From: an uncultured Phycisphaerales bacterium
GTDB taxonomy: Bacteria; Planctomycetota; Phycisphaerae; Phycisphaerales; UBA1924
Length of the DNA stretch: 64,000 nucleotides
Reading direction: 5' to 3'
NCBI GenBank assembly: GCA_937995595.1
Contig: CALKJW010000020.1
Span: forward strand, 1-64,000
The notes beneath the pieces are model-generated. The model searched no databases. It was not told where the DNA came from and saw nothing but the letters and a program-made list of their open reading frames with translations. This document shows, in pieces, positions 1 through 8,560 of the stretch (position 1 is its first letter; each line of letters starts with the position of its first letter). A program made the position numbers and the translations under genes.

Positions 1-212
1 CCGAAGGGTCCGCAGCACTGGACACCGCGGACCGCCGACTGCCGCGAACAAACTGTGGCCGCGGCGATGTAAGTTCAGTTCTGCGTGATGCAATGCAAAA
101 GCCGCCGCGTGCCCAGGGGAAGGGACCGCGGCGGCCGGGAAGCTATCTCGCGAATGTGCCGGATTCCCGACGAATCAGGCGATCGGCCCCACTTGGGCCC
201 AGTCAAAGCGAA

Positions 213-1208
213 TCACCGGGCCGCGGGCGTGTTCGAAGCCACGCTGCCGTCCTTGCTCGCGCCGTGCTTGGGCGCGGCGGGCAGGTTCTCGGGGTTGATC
301 TCGATGACCGCCGGGCGGGCCTTGACGGGCGCGGGGAGGGCACGGCGCGGGCCGGTGCCGGCCTCGCGGTCCAGTTGGCTCTTGGCCGCGTCCTCGTAGG
401 AGAAGTGCTCGGCCATGCCGGCCATGGACGCCAACTGGGCCTCCTGCTTGGCGCGGATGTCGGCCAACTTGGAGTTGATCTGGTCGAGGCTCGCCGCGCG
501 GTAGCGGGACTGCTCGTCGAGGGTGCGCTGGCGCGAGGCCATGACGTCGATCATGCGGTCGTTGCGGGCGATGGCGTCGATCTGGCGGTCGAGGTCGAAC
601 AGTTGCGTCTGGAAGGCGGTCTGCTCGGTTTCGAGCTTGGCCAGCAGCGAGGCCAGTTGCGATTCCTGGCGCGAGAGGTAGCCCAGGTCGCGTTCGATGT
701 CGGCGGCGCGTGCCGCGTAGGCGTTGCGCGTGGCGTTCACCTGGTTGAGTTTGATGTTGGCGGTCGTGGTGTCGAGGCGCTCGTTGCGGAAGACGATCAC
801 GATCTGGTGATCGACGCCGAGGGCGACGTTCTGGATGCTGGCGGACTCGGCGTGGTCGAGGGCCGCGGTCAGTTTCTCGCTGTCCTGGTCGGCCAGTTCG
901 ATGACGCGGGAGGAGACCGCGAGGTCACGCTCCAGTTGGGCGCGCTGCTCGCGGAGTTGAGCCAGGTCCGAGCGCACCTCGCCGATGCGGCGCGGGTACT
1001 GCGCCTGCAGGTCGCGGAGTTGGGCCCGCAGCGCGACGGGGTCGGTGATCTGCTTGTCGATCGTGGTGTTGATTTTCGAGCGCGCCTGGGTGAAGAACGC
1101 CCCGACGCGGTCGGGCCCGGCGACGAGGGTCGCCGCGCCGATGCCTACGGTACCCACCGCGGCGGTGATGACGGCGATGCGGACGAGGTTTCGAGTGAAG
1201 CAGGCCAT
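213..1208 (-). CDS. Membrane-anchored or secreted coiled-coil protein, function unknown
   Basis: 331 residues. I do not recognise the family. The N-terminus (MACFTRNLVRIAVITAAV onwards) has one hydrophobic segment at about residues 8-30, either a membrane anchor or a signal peptide. From about residue 55 to 275 the protein is rich in Gln, Glu, Arg, Leu and Ala in heptad-like order (LRAQLRDLQAQ, LREQRAQLERDL), typical of a long coiled coil. The last 50 residues are Pro/Ala-rich and probably disordered. The start is fixed by AGGAGG seven bases upstream (minus strand, next to 1215). It is divergent from the sigma factor at 1563. A role as a structural or envelope-tethering protein would be a guess. 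Confidence 0.75.
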   Translation of the reverse strand: MACFTRNLVRIAVITAAVGTVGIGAATLVAGPDRVGAFFTQARSKINTTIDKQITDPVALRAQLRDLQAQYPRRIGEVRSDLAQLREQRAQLERDLAVSSRVIELADQDSEKLTAALDHAESASIQNVALGVDHQIVIVFRNERLDTTTANIKLNQVNATRNAYAARAADIERDLGYLSRQESQLASLLAKLETEQTAFQTQLFDLDRQIDAIARNDRMIDVMASRQRTLDEQSRYRAASLDQINSKLADIRAKQEAQLASMAGMAEHFSYEDAAKSQLDREAGTGPRRALPAPVKARPAVIEINPENLPAAPKHGASKDGSVASNTPAAR

Positions 1209-1562
1209 GTGGTCCTCCTAACGGCTTGGCCCGAACACCGGGCCGTGGCTCCGTCGGCACGGATGGGGTCCCCCCCGTCTGGCCGGCGGACGTGGTGTGT
1301 CAGGCAGAGTGGTTGGGAACACCGCGCGGCGGATTTCACGTCGTGGTCGGCCGTGGCGCGAGCGTCCGAGAAACGACCCGACGCGGACCGGCGGCCGGGT
1401 CGAGGGCAAATCGGGGGTTTGCCGAAACGCGGGCCAGCGGAGGCGGAACAATCAGGGGTGCGGATCGCCCGAGGGGACGTCGTGCCTGCCGCGGCCGGAC
1501 GACGAGCGGGCTGGGAATCTGGCGGTGGGGTCTTGGCGTGGGTGGGGGCAGGGAAGTGGTGC
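1209..1562. other. Divergent intergenic region, no gene seen
   Basis: About 350 bases separate the coiled-coil gene from the sigma factor. Long open frames run through it on both strands, but their composition lacks the third-position G/C bias of neighbouring genes. Apart from the ribosome binding site of the minus-strand gene at the left end, I found no convincing promoter pair or RNA gene. Confidence 0.5.
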
Positions 1563-2315
1563 ATGCTCAACTCGCTGACAACCGGGTTCATCTCGCGACT
1601 GCGTGCCCGTGATCAGGCGGCGTGGTACGACCTGTGGGAGACGTTCGGCCCGGTGCTGCGCGCGCAACTGACCAAGTGGGGCAAGGGGCGCATCGGCCCC
1701 GAGACGGTGCGGGACCTTTCGCAGGAGACGCTCGCCGCGCTGTCGGATTCGATCGACCGCTACGACCCCGCGCGCGGGGCGCGGTTCAGCACGTGGCTGC
1801 TGGCCATCGCCAAGCACGTGCTGGGCGACGAGATGGACCGGCGCTCGGCCCAGAAGCGCGGCGGGAACAAGCGTGCCGCGGAACTCGACGAATCGTGGAT
1901 GGTCGCCTCGACGGCGGCGCGGGCGGATGCGGAGTACGAGGCGGCGGTCTTCCGGGCCAAGGTCGAGGCGGCGATCCGCCTGGTGGAGAAGTCCTGCGAC
2001 TTCACCGACTTCTCGATCTACCGCATGCGCGTGCTCGACGGGATGCCGGGCAAGGACGTGGCCAACTCGCTGGGCATCAGCGAGCCGACGGTCAGCCGTC
2101 GGCTGGCGAAGGTGCGGGACTCGCTCCGCACGCGGCTCGAGGAGGTCATCGCGACGTATTCCTTCACCGAGGACGAGCGCAGCGAGGCGGACCGAAACGG
2201 CCTGGCGCTGAATCCGACAAAGGCCGACGACGTGCTGTTCGACGAGGCCATCGCGGACATCTACCGCAGGCAGGTCGAACTGCGCGAGGCGGACCGGGCG
2301 GGCACGCGGAACTGA
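1563..2315 (+). CDS. RNA polymerase sigma-70 family (ECF-like) sigma factor
   Basis: About 250 residues. Region 2 is visible near residues 15-90: AAWYDLWETFGPVL, the DLSQETLAAL helix, then YDPARGARFSTWLLAIAKH, the usual 2.2-2.4 pattern. Region 4 is a helix-turn-helix near residues 155-200 (DGMPGKDVANSLGISEPTVSRRL). A 45-residue tail of unknown role follows. The open frame extends about 1.4 kb further upstream, but that part is antisense to the coiled-coil gene; the ATG at 1563 gives a normal sigma-factor N-terminus with GGGAAG upstream. The kinase gene begins 54 bases downstream on the same strand. Planctomycete ECF factors paired with Ser/Thr kinases are known, so control by the kinase is a reasonable inference. 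No anti-sigma factor is present here. Confidence 0.9.
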   Translation: MLNSLTTGFISRLRARDQAAWYDLWETFGPVLRAQLTKWGKGRIGPETVRDLSQETLAALSDSIDRYDPARGARFSTWLLAIAKHVLGDEMDRRSAQKRGGNKRAAELDESWMVASTAARADAEYEAAVFRAKVEAAIRLVEKSCDFTDFSIYRMRVLDGMPGKDVANSLGISEPTVSRRLAKVRDSLRTRLEEVIATYSFTEDERSEADRNGLALNPTKADDVLFDEAIADIYRRQVELREADRAGTRN

Positions 2316-2369
2316 CCCCGCTACGGCGCCCCCCCGCCCCCCCTCCCGCGTCAAGGAAGGACAGCGACG

Positions 2370-4883
2370 ATGGTCACCGGTTCACTCGCTCTCGTGCTCC
2401 TGATTCTGGCGGGCGTCATCGCGGTGCCGCTGGCGGTCTTCGCGGTTGTCTATCTCGTCGTGCCCGCGTTCAAGGGCCTGTGGTGGCTGATCGCGCACGT
2501 GTTCACGTTCATCGGCGGCGAGATCGGCGACCTGCTGCGCATCGTCGGCGCGGCCGTCGCCATTCTTGTGCTCATCCCGCTCACGGTGTTGAACGTGCTG
2601 ATCGGCCGGTGGTCGGCGTCGGCGCACTTCGGGCGCGCGATCCAGTCGGAGGGGCTGGCGATGGGCCGTGCGCTGTACCGGGTGGCGATCGGCCACCCCG
2701 CGCGGCTGCTGTGCCTGACGCCGCTGACCGAGGGGCTGGAGAAGCGCATCCCGGAAGTGGTCGCCGCGGCGCCGGGCCCGGACCGTCCGAGCAAGCGGCA
2801 GGGGCAGTTCGACGGGTACACGATCGTCGGTTCGCTGCCGGGCGGCGGGTCGGGCGGGCGGTTGTACATCGCCGAGCCGAGCGCGGAGAAGATCGCGGCC
2901 TTTGCGCGCAACGGTCAGAAGGGCGTCGGGCGCGTGGTCATCAAGTCGTTCTCGCTGGCCGACGGCAGCACGCTGCCGCAGATCGTGCGCGAGAACCGCG
3001 CGCTGCCCGCGGCCAAGCGCCTGGGGCTCATTCTCGAGCACGACCTGACCGAGGATCGCTTCTACTACGTCACGCGGTACGTGCCCGGCGAGTCGCTGGG
3101 CATCGTGACCCAGCGGCTGCACGGCGAGGCGGGCGCGGGCCTCGGCCCGGCGCACCTGCGCACCGTGTGCTCGTACGCGAGCGACCTGCTCCGGACGCTC
3201 TCGCACTACCACGAGGGCGGGCTGTGGCACAAGGACGTCAAGCCCGACAACATCATCGTCGCCGACGGGCGGGCGCACCTGGTGGACTTCGGGCTGGTCA
3301 CGCCGCTGCGCTCCAGCATGACCCTGACGACGCACGGCACGGAGTACTTCCGCGATCCCGAGATGGTGCGCATGGCGCTGCGCGGCGTGAAGGTGCACGA
3401 GGTCGACGGCGCGAAGTTCGACATCTACGCCGCGGGCGCGGTGCTGTACTCGATGATCGAGAACAGTTTCCCCGCGCACGGCGGCCTGTCGCAGATCAGC
3501 AAGCCCTGCCCCGAGGCGCTGCGCTGGATCGTCCGGCGCGCCATGACCGACTACGACAAGCGGTACGAGTCCGCGGCGATGATGCTCGAGGACCTCGAGA
3601 CCGTTCTCCGTGCCGATGACCCGTACGCCGTGAAGCCCGTCGCGCTGCCGAGCATGCGCGGCGTGCAGGCCGCGCACCACGGCGCGGCGGACCAGCACGG
3701 GTGGGAGGGCGTGCAGCCGGGCGCGACGCCGTTGGGCGCGGCGGCCGCCGGCGCCGCGGGGGGAGCGGCGGTTGGCGCGGGCGCCGCACCATCGTTCGGG
3801 CGCAAGGCCGGCCCGGTGGCGTCGGTGCTGGGTCAGGTCGGCGAGTACGTGGATTCGGCGCTGCAGTCGGCGGGCATCGGCTCGCAGGCCGCGCGGGGCG
3901 CGGCCGGTGCGGCGGCAGCCGGCGCCGCCGCCGCGGCAACCGGCGGAAAGCCGCGCATCCGCGTCACGAGTTGGTGGACGGGCAAGTACACGATCGACCC
4001 GCCCGGTGCGCCGGATTCACCTCGGGTCGGCGCGGCCGGCTCGCCGCGGGTGCCCCCGGTGCCGCCGGTCCCGAATGTCCCTCGCAACCCGGCGTCCAGC
4101 GCGGCCGAGCAACTGGTCCGCGCGCGCGGGCGCGCAGCCGAACGCCGCGAGCGGGCGCGCCGGCGCATGTCGGGTTACTCGCACTCGCCGAACGTCGGGC
4201 TCAACCCGGGCGTCGGTGTCGCGGTGCTGGTCTTCATCGGCGCGTGCGTGCTGCTGGCGGGCATGTTCGTCCTCGCGCCCTCGGCGCGCTACGCGGTGAA
4301 GCAGTCTCCGGGCGGCGCGGCGGAGCGGCAACTCCGGATCGGCGCATCGGGGATCAAGGTCGCCGTGTCGAAGCCGGATTCGAGCGGCGACAACGGAGCC
4401 CCTGCGCGGCCCGCGCCGGTCGCGCCAGCGGCGATGAGCGGTGCGGCCGCTGGCGCGCCGCACGCGATCGTTGTTCTTCGCGACCCGGTGGCGTACCAGG
4501 AACCGCACCGCGGCACGATCGACAAGGCCCTGGGCCGTCTGACCGACGCGGGCTTTGCCCTCATCGGCGGCGCGGCGGATTCGGCGACAACGCTCGACGA
4601 CGAGACGATTGCAGACCTGCGCAACGCCATCGGCGTGGCGCCGTTCGAGACCCCGCAGAGCGACGCGGCGATCCGGGCGTGGCTCGCGACGCGCAGCGAC
4701 GTCTCGATGGTCCTGTGGATCGGGCGGCACGAAGGCGGCCAGGCGACCGCGTGGCTCGTGGGGCGCACCGGGCTGGACTCGGTCGCCGAAACCGCCGCGA
4801 CCAACGCGCTGGCGGGCATCGAGCCCGCGGCCCCGGCCTCGGCGCGGCGAGCGACGGGCCGACAGCCGCGCGGCGGCCGGTAA
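2370..4883 (+). CDS. Membrane Ser/Thr protein kinase with C-terminal extracytoplasmic-type domain
   Basis: 837 residues. Two hydrophobic segments precede the kinase domain (about 5-32 and 56-78). The kinase runs from about 150 to 400: glycine-rich loop GSLPGGGSGGRLY, ATP-binding Lys192 (VVIKSF), catalytic loop HKDVKPDN (Asp289; HKD in place of HRD) and DFG at 306-308. An Ala/Gly/Pro-rich linker follows, then a third hydrophobic segment (VAVLVFIGACVLLAGMFVL, about 614-634) and a C-terminal region of about 200 residues without an obvious family. AAGGAAGG lies upstream of the ATG. All catalytic residues are present, so it should be active. The membrane topology suggests a sensor that signals to the adjacent sigma factor; that link is inference. 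Confidence 0.9.
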   Translation: MVTGSLALVLLILAGVIAVPLAVFAVVYLVVPAFKGLWWLIAHVFTFIGGEIGDLLRIVGAAVAILVLIPLTVLNVLIGRWSASAHFGRAIQSEGLAMGRALYRVAIGHPARLLCLTPLTEGLEKRIPEVVAAAPGPDRPSKRQGQFDGYTIVGSLPGGGSGGRLYIAEPSAEKIAAFARNGQKGVGRVVIKSFSLADGSTLPQIVRENRALPAAKRLGLILEHDLTEDRFYYVTRYVPGESLGIVTQRLHGEAGAGLGPAHLRTVCSYASDLLRTLSHYHEGGLWHKDVKPDNIIVADGRAHLVDFGLVTPLRSSMTLTTHGTEYFRDPEMVRMALRGVKVHEVDGAKFDIYAAGAVLYSMIENSFPAHGGLSQISKPCPEALRWIVRRAMTDYDKRYESAAMMLEDLETVLRADDPYAVKPVALPSMRGVQAAHHGAADQHGWEGVQPGATPLGAAAAGAAGGAAVGAGAAPSFGRKAGPVASVLGQVGEYVDSALQSAGIGSQAARGAAGAAAAGAAAAATGGKPRIRVTSWWTGKYTIDPPGAPDSPRVGAAGSPRVPPVPPVPNVPRNPASSAAEQLVRARGRAAERRERARRRMSGYSHSPNVGLNPGVGVAVLVFIGACVLLAGMFVLAPSARYAVKQSPGGAAERQLRIGASGIKVAVSKPDSSGDNGAPARPAPVAPAAMSGAAAGAPHAIVVLRDPVAYQEPHRGTIDKALGRLTDAGFALIGGAADSATTLDDETIADLRNAIGVAPFETPQSDAAIRAWLATRSDVSMVLWIGRHEGGQATAWLVGRTGLDSVAETAATNALAGIEPAAPASARRATGRQPRGGR

Positions 4884-4916
4884 AGGGCGACGGGCACATG
4901 CGGCGCGACGCGGCAC

Positions 4917-4922
4917 TACCAT
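4917..4922 (+). promoter_or_regulatory. Putative leaderless -10 element of truD
   Basis: TACCAT followed by 7 bases and then the truD ATG. No Shine-Dalgarno sequence fits in between. One of eight such arrangements in this window. Confidence 0.45.
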
Positions 4923-4929
4923 CGGCCCC

Positions 4930-6204
4930 ATGACCATCCGCCGCACGCCCGCGGACTTTGTTGTCGAAGAAGTCGCCGCGCCGGGCTTCGAGGCCGCGCT
5001 TCGAGCCGCGCCTGCGCCCGATGCGCTCGTCGCGGTGTACCGCCTGCACAAGTCGCAACTGACCACGCCGCACGCGGTCAGCCTGCTCGCGGCCGAACTG
5101 CGCGTGAGGCAGAACGACGTCACCTACGCGGGTCTGAAGGACAAGCACGCCCAGACCTCGCAGGTGGTCGGAGTGACCGTTCGCACGCTGGCCGATGGCG
5201 CGCTCCTGCCCGCCGAGGCGATCGGGCCCAAGTGGTCGGCCCGGCGCATCGGCTGGGCCGCGGCGCCGGTCGACGCCGCGGCGATCGCCGGCAACCGTTT
5301 CCGCATCGTCGTCCGCGGCGTGAGCGAGGGCGCCGCCGCCGAGATGAGCCGTCGCGCCGCGCTGCTCGCGGAGCCGGACGGCGCCGGTGAGCGTGGGGGG
5401 GCGTTGTGCATCGTCAACTACTTCGGCGCGCAGCGGTTCGGCTCGGCGCGGCACGGCGGGGGCTGGATCGCGCGGTCGCTGATCGATGGCAGGTTCGAGC
5501 ACGCGCTCAAACTCGCCATCGCCACGCCGAGCCGCAAGGACACGGGCGTCACGCGCACGTTCACGCGGATGCTCGCCGCGGGGTGGGGGCAGGCGGGGGG
5601 GTGGGCCCGGCTGGCTCGCGAACTGCCGCGCTGCCCGGAGAAGAAGGCGGTCGAGCGACTGGCGTTCATGGCCTCGCGGCGGGACCAGCCGATCGACGAG
5701 CGCGGCTTCCGCGAGGCGTTTGTCGCGCTGCCGTACTTCCTGCAACAGTTGTACGTCGAGGCTTACCAGTCGCACTTGTGGAACGAGTTGGCTCGCGGAA
5801 TGGCCGCGAGAATCGCCGCGGATGGCACGCTGCTCAAGACCGATGACGAGTTCGGGCCGATGCTCTTCCCGCCCGCCGCGGCGGTGACGGCCGAGCATCG
5901 AGCGCTGCGACTGCCGCTTCCCGCGCCGGAAACGCGGCCCGCCGAGCCGTGGGGTGCGGACCTGCAGTCGATCCTTGAGCGCGAAGGCCTGACGCTCGAA
6001 CGGCTGAAGATTCCCGGTCTGCGCAGGCCGTTCTTCGGCGAGGCGATGCGGCCGCTGTTCGTCACCGCCGCGGCGTTCGCGATGAGCGAGCCCGAACCCG
6101 ACGAACTCGCGGGGCGCAACTCGCGCGCGATGAAGCGGGAGGTGCGGTTCGACCTGCCGCGCGGCGCGTACGCGACGGTGGTGCTGCGCGCGCTGGGGCA
6201 GTGA
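4930..6204 (+). CDS. truD: tRNA pseudouridine(13) synthase TruD
   Basis: 424 residues, above the roughly 350 of E. coli TruD. It isomerises U13 of tRNA to pseudouridine. The family signature GLKDKHA contains the catalytic Asp71, and the second conserved motif NYFGAQRFG is at about 163-171. The start opens directly on MTIRRTPADFVVEE, matching the TruD N-terminus (a phenylalanine-containing FxVxE segment). The open frame continues upstream but overlaps the kinase gene in another frame, so it is not coding there. The gene follows the kinase by 46 bases and probably has its own promoter (TACCAT at 4917). It converges on the metalloprotease gene with 14 bases between stop codons. Confidence 0.93.
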   Translation: MTIRRTPADFVVEEVAAPGFEAALRAAPAPDALVAVYRLHKSQLTTPHAVSLLAAELRVRQNDVTYAGLKDKHAQTSQVVGVTVRTLADGALLPAEAIGPKWSARRIGWAAAPVDAAAIAGNRFRIVVRGVSEGAAAEMSRRAALLAEPDGAGERGGALCIVNYFGAQRFGSARHGGGWIARSLIDGRFEHALKLAIATPSRKDTGVTRTFTRMLAAGWGQAGGWARLARELPRCPEKKAVERLAFMASRRDQPIDERGFREAFVALPYFLQQLYVEAYQSHLWNELARGMAARIAADGTLLKTDDEFGPMLFPPAAAVTAEHRALRLPLPAPETRPAEPWGADLQSILEREGLTLERLKIPGLRRPFFGEAMRPLFVTAAAFAMSEPEPDELAGRNSRAMKREVRFDLPRGAYATVVLRALGQ

Positions 6205-6218
6205 GCCTTGCGACCCTT

Positions 6219-8378
6219 TCAGCACGGCCCCTGAGCCGCGAACCACGCGCTCAGGAAGGCGAAGATGTCCTGCACCTGGATTCCGTTGGCCCCGTCCCAG
6301 TTGGCGCGGGGGTCGTTGGCGAACCACCACGACAGGAAGACGAAGATGTCGGGCACGTCGGTCGAACCGCTGCCGTCGAGGTCGGTCGGGCAGGGCAGGT
6401 CGCGCCGCAGGTACTGCGAAGCCACAACCTGGCGGCCGAAGCCCGGCCCGGCCCAGCGCATGATGATGCCCGCGCCGCCGCCGCGCTCGAAGAACTCGAC
6501 GCGCAGGGCGTGCCACCCCGCGGCCAGCGCGATCTGGCCCGACTGCTCCTGCATGCCGTGCAGGCCGTCGTTGTTGACAACCGTGGTCGTGCCGATCCTG
6601 AGCCGGCTGCCGTCGTCGGACTCGGTGTACAGCGTGTACAGACCGGTCGTCGGCGCCTGGATGTAGCCGACGTACACCGCGCCCACGTCGTCGGCCCGCC
6701 CGCTGTCGGCGAAGACGCCGTTGGTCGAGGGGAAGTCGATGTTGGGCGTGGTCGACGTCGCGTAGGGCGTGAGAAGATCGAAGTTCGGCAGGACGCTGGT
6801 GCTGCTGGGCAGCGCGTAGTAGCGCACGTCGAGCGCGGGCTGCGTGTTGACGGGGTTCTCGGGCGTGCGCGCGGTCAGGTTGGTCACGCTGACGGTGATC
6901 GGCGTGCTCGGGCCCTGCGCGTTGACGGCGCGGTAGGTGAACGTGTCGCTGCCGGGCGTGCCCGCGTTGGACGTGTAGCGGATGCGGTCCTGCCCGGCCC
7001 AGCCCGTGCCCGCGGCGATCTCGAGCGTCGCGCCGCCCGCGCTGGTCGCGTTGATCAACTGCACCGTCGCCGACTCGCACGAGATGTCGTTGGGGAGCAC
7101 GTCGATCTCGATCGGCGAGCCGCGCACCGCGACCGCGCTGTCGGGCCGGCCGAACGGCGGGCCGGGCATGACCCGCTCGAGGCACCCGCCCCACGGCCAG
7201 AGGTAACTGTTCATCGCGGCGACCGAGCACGGGCTGAAGGCCATCTGGGCCGTGCTGACGAACGGGTTCATGATGAACCCGCCGGGCGACGCCGCGCAGG
7301 TGCCGCCCTGGTTGTCGTGCGGCGAGCCCATGTTGTGTCCCAGTTCGTGGGCCAGCACGACAACGATGCTGTTGAAGTCGCCGGTGTAGCGGCGCGTCAG
7401 TCCGGTGTTGTACCCGTCGGTGTTGCAGGTCGCGGGCAGGTACGCCAGGCCGGCGATCCCGCCGAAATCGCGGGCGCACAAGAGGTGCACGTTGTCGCGC
7501 TGCGGCGAGGGCTGCGTCGCCCAATACGCCCGGAACGCGCCGAGCACCGCGTACGGGTCGGTCCCGACGAGGTACGGGTGGTCGGGCGCGGGCGGCGTGC
7601 TCTGCACCGTCAACTGCACGATGCTCAGGCTGATGCCGATGTCGCGCTCGTAGATGAAGTCGGCCTGGTTGTGGTACGCCTCGAGCCCCGCGATGGTCGC
7701 GGGCGTCGAGCCGTAGACCTGGAAGAACTCGTAGTCGGTCTCGTACACGATCTCGGCGATGCGGATGCACGCCGTGCCGGGGCCGCGCGGCGTCGCGCCG
7801 CCGTCGCCGGCCGCCGCCGCGCCGATCTGCAGCCGCTCGTCGGACCCGCACCACGAGGGCAGGCGGATGGCGTCGGACCCGCGGTAGACCACGTGCAGAT
7901 CGGGGTCGGCCCGCTCGTGGCCCTCGAACTGCGATAGAGCCTGCACGACCCAAGGGTCGCGGTCGTCGCCCATCCAGATCGTCGCCGAGACCTGCCTGTC
8001 GATCACCGAGGCCACGACCTTCGCGCCGTGGTCCTCGACAAGCCGGCCGCGGAAGGTTGTTCCGCCGGCGTCGATGAACTGCACGAGTTCGTCGCCCCGA
8101 CGCTCAAAGGCGGCAAAGCCCGGCGCACGAACGCTGTGCGGCCAGAGTTCCATGGTCGCCGCGCCGAGCCCGTCCGGCAGCGCGACCGACACCACGACCA
8201 CGCCGTAGGGATAGACCACCGGCGCGACCCGTTGCACGGACGCGCGGACCAGCGGCAGGTCGAGTTCGGCCGCGTCGCCCTCGCGGGCCGGGGGGCGGAA
8301 CTGGGCGAGACACGCCGACCACCCCGCCGCGAGAACCACCACGCCCGCGACGACAACCGAACGCCACGACTGTGCCAT
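6219..8378 (-). CDS. Secreted reprolysin-like zinc metalloprotease with PA14 and dockerin-like C-terminus
   Basis: 719 residues. The signal peptide starts MAQSWRSVVVAGVVVLAAG; this ATG is preceded by GAGAGG and is preferred over an upstream in-frame start. The catalytic zinc site HELGHNMGSPHD near residue 345 matches the M12B/reprolysin HExxHNxGxxHD pattern. About 460-490 resembles a bacterial cadherin-like beta domain (SDTFTYRAVNAQG). About 520-650 is a PA14-type domain (GLYTLYTESDDGSRL, ending in a RWAGPG motif). The last 60 residues are a dockerin-like module with two calcium-loop plus DIFxFLxxWF repeats ending in Cys. It is probably exported and surface-retained to degrade proteins; PA14 suggests carbohydrate binding. 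Divergent from the mutase gene. Confidence 0.9.
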   Translation of the reverse strand: MAQSWRSVVVAGVVVLAAGWSACLAQFRPPAREGDAAELDLPLVRASVQRVAPVVYPYGVVVVSVALPDGLGAATMELWPHSVRAPGFAAFERRGDELVQFIDAGGTTFRGRLVEDHGAKVVASVIDRQVSATIWMGDDRDPWVVQALSQFEGHERADPDLHVVYRGSDAIRLPSWCGSDERLQIGAAAAGDGGATPRGPGTACIRIAEIVYETDYEFFQVYGSTPATIAGLEAYHNQADFIYERDIGISLSIVQLTVQSTPPAPDHPYLVGTDPYAVLGAFRAYWATQPSPQRDNVHLLCARDFGGIAGLAYLPATCNTDGYNTGLTRRYTGDFNSIVVVLAHELGHNMGSPHDNQGGTCAASPGGFIMNPFVSTAQMAFSPCSVAAMNSYLWPWGGCLERVMPGPPFGRPDSAVAVRGSPIEIDVLPNDISCESATVQLINATSAGGATLEIAAGTGWAGQDRIRYTSNAGTPGSDTFTYRAVNAQGPSTPITVSVTNLTARTPENPVNTQPALDVRYYALPSSTSVLPNFDLLTPYATSTTPNIDFPSTNGVFADSGRADDVGAVYVGYIQAPTTGLYTLYTESDDGSRLRIGTTTVVNNDGLHGMQEQSGQIALAAGWHALRVEFFERGGGAGIIMRWAGPGFGRQVVASQYLRRDLPCPTDLDGSGSTDVPDIFVFLSWWFANDPRANWDGANGIQVQDIFAFLSAWFAAQGPC

Positions 8379-8548
8379 GTATGCGCCTCTCTGCAAGAAC
8401 GTCCGAAAACGCCGCTTCCACGCCAAGGGGCCCACCGCCTCGGGTATGACCATCAATCTACCCCGGCTTCCCGGTTCGTGCCAGTTTGCCGCCCGGTTGC
8501 CGCGCGGGTCCCGGTCGCCGACCTCTGTACCGATCCACGCCGCGGCGT

Positions 8549-8554
8549 TACCCT
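8549..8554 (+). promoter_or_regulatory. Putative leaderless -10 element of the acyl-CoA mutase gene
   Basis: TACCCT, six bases (acgggc) upstream of the ATG at 8561; no Shine-Dalgarno sequence. Confidence 0.45.
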
Positions 8555-8560
8555 ACGGGC

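Noticed and set aside
93..1562. Long plus-strand frame upstream of and joined to the sigma factor
   Set aside because: It is antisense to the coiled-coil gene, has no sigma-like sequence before 1563, and lacks the codon bias expected.
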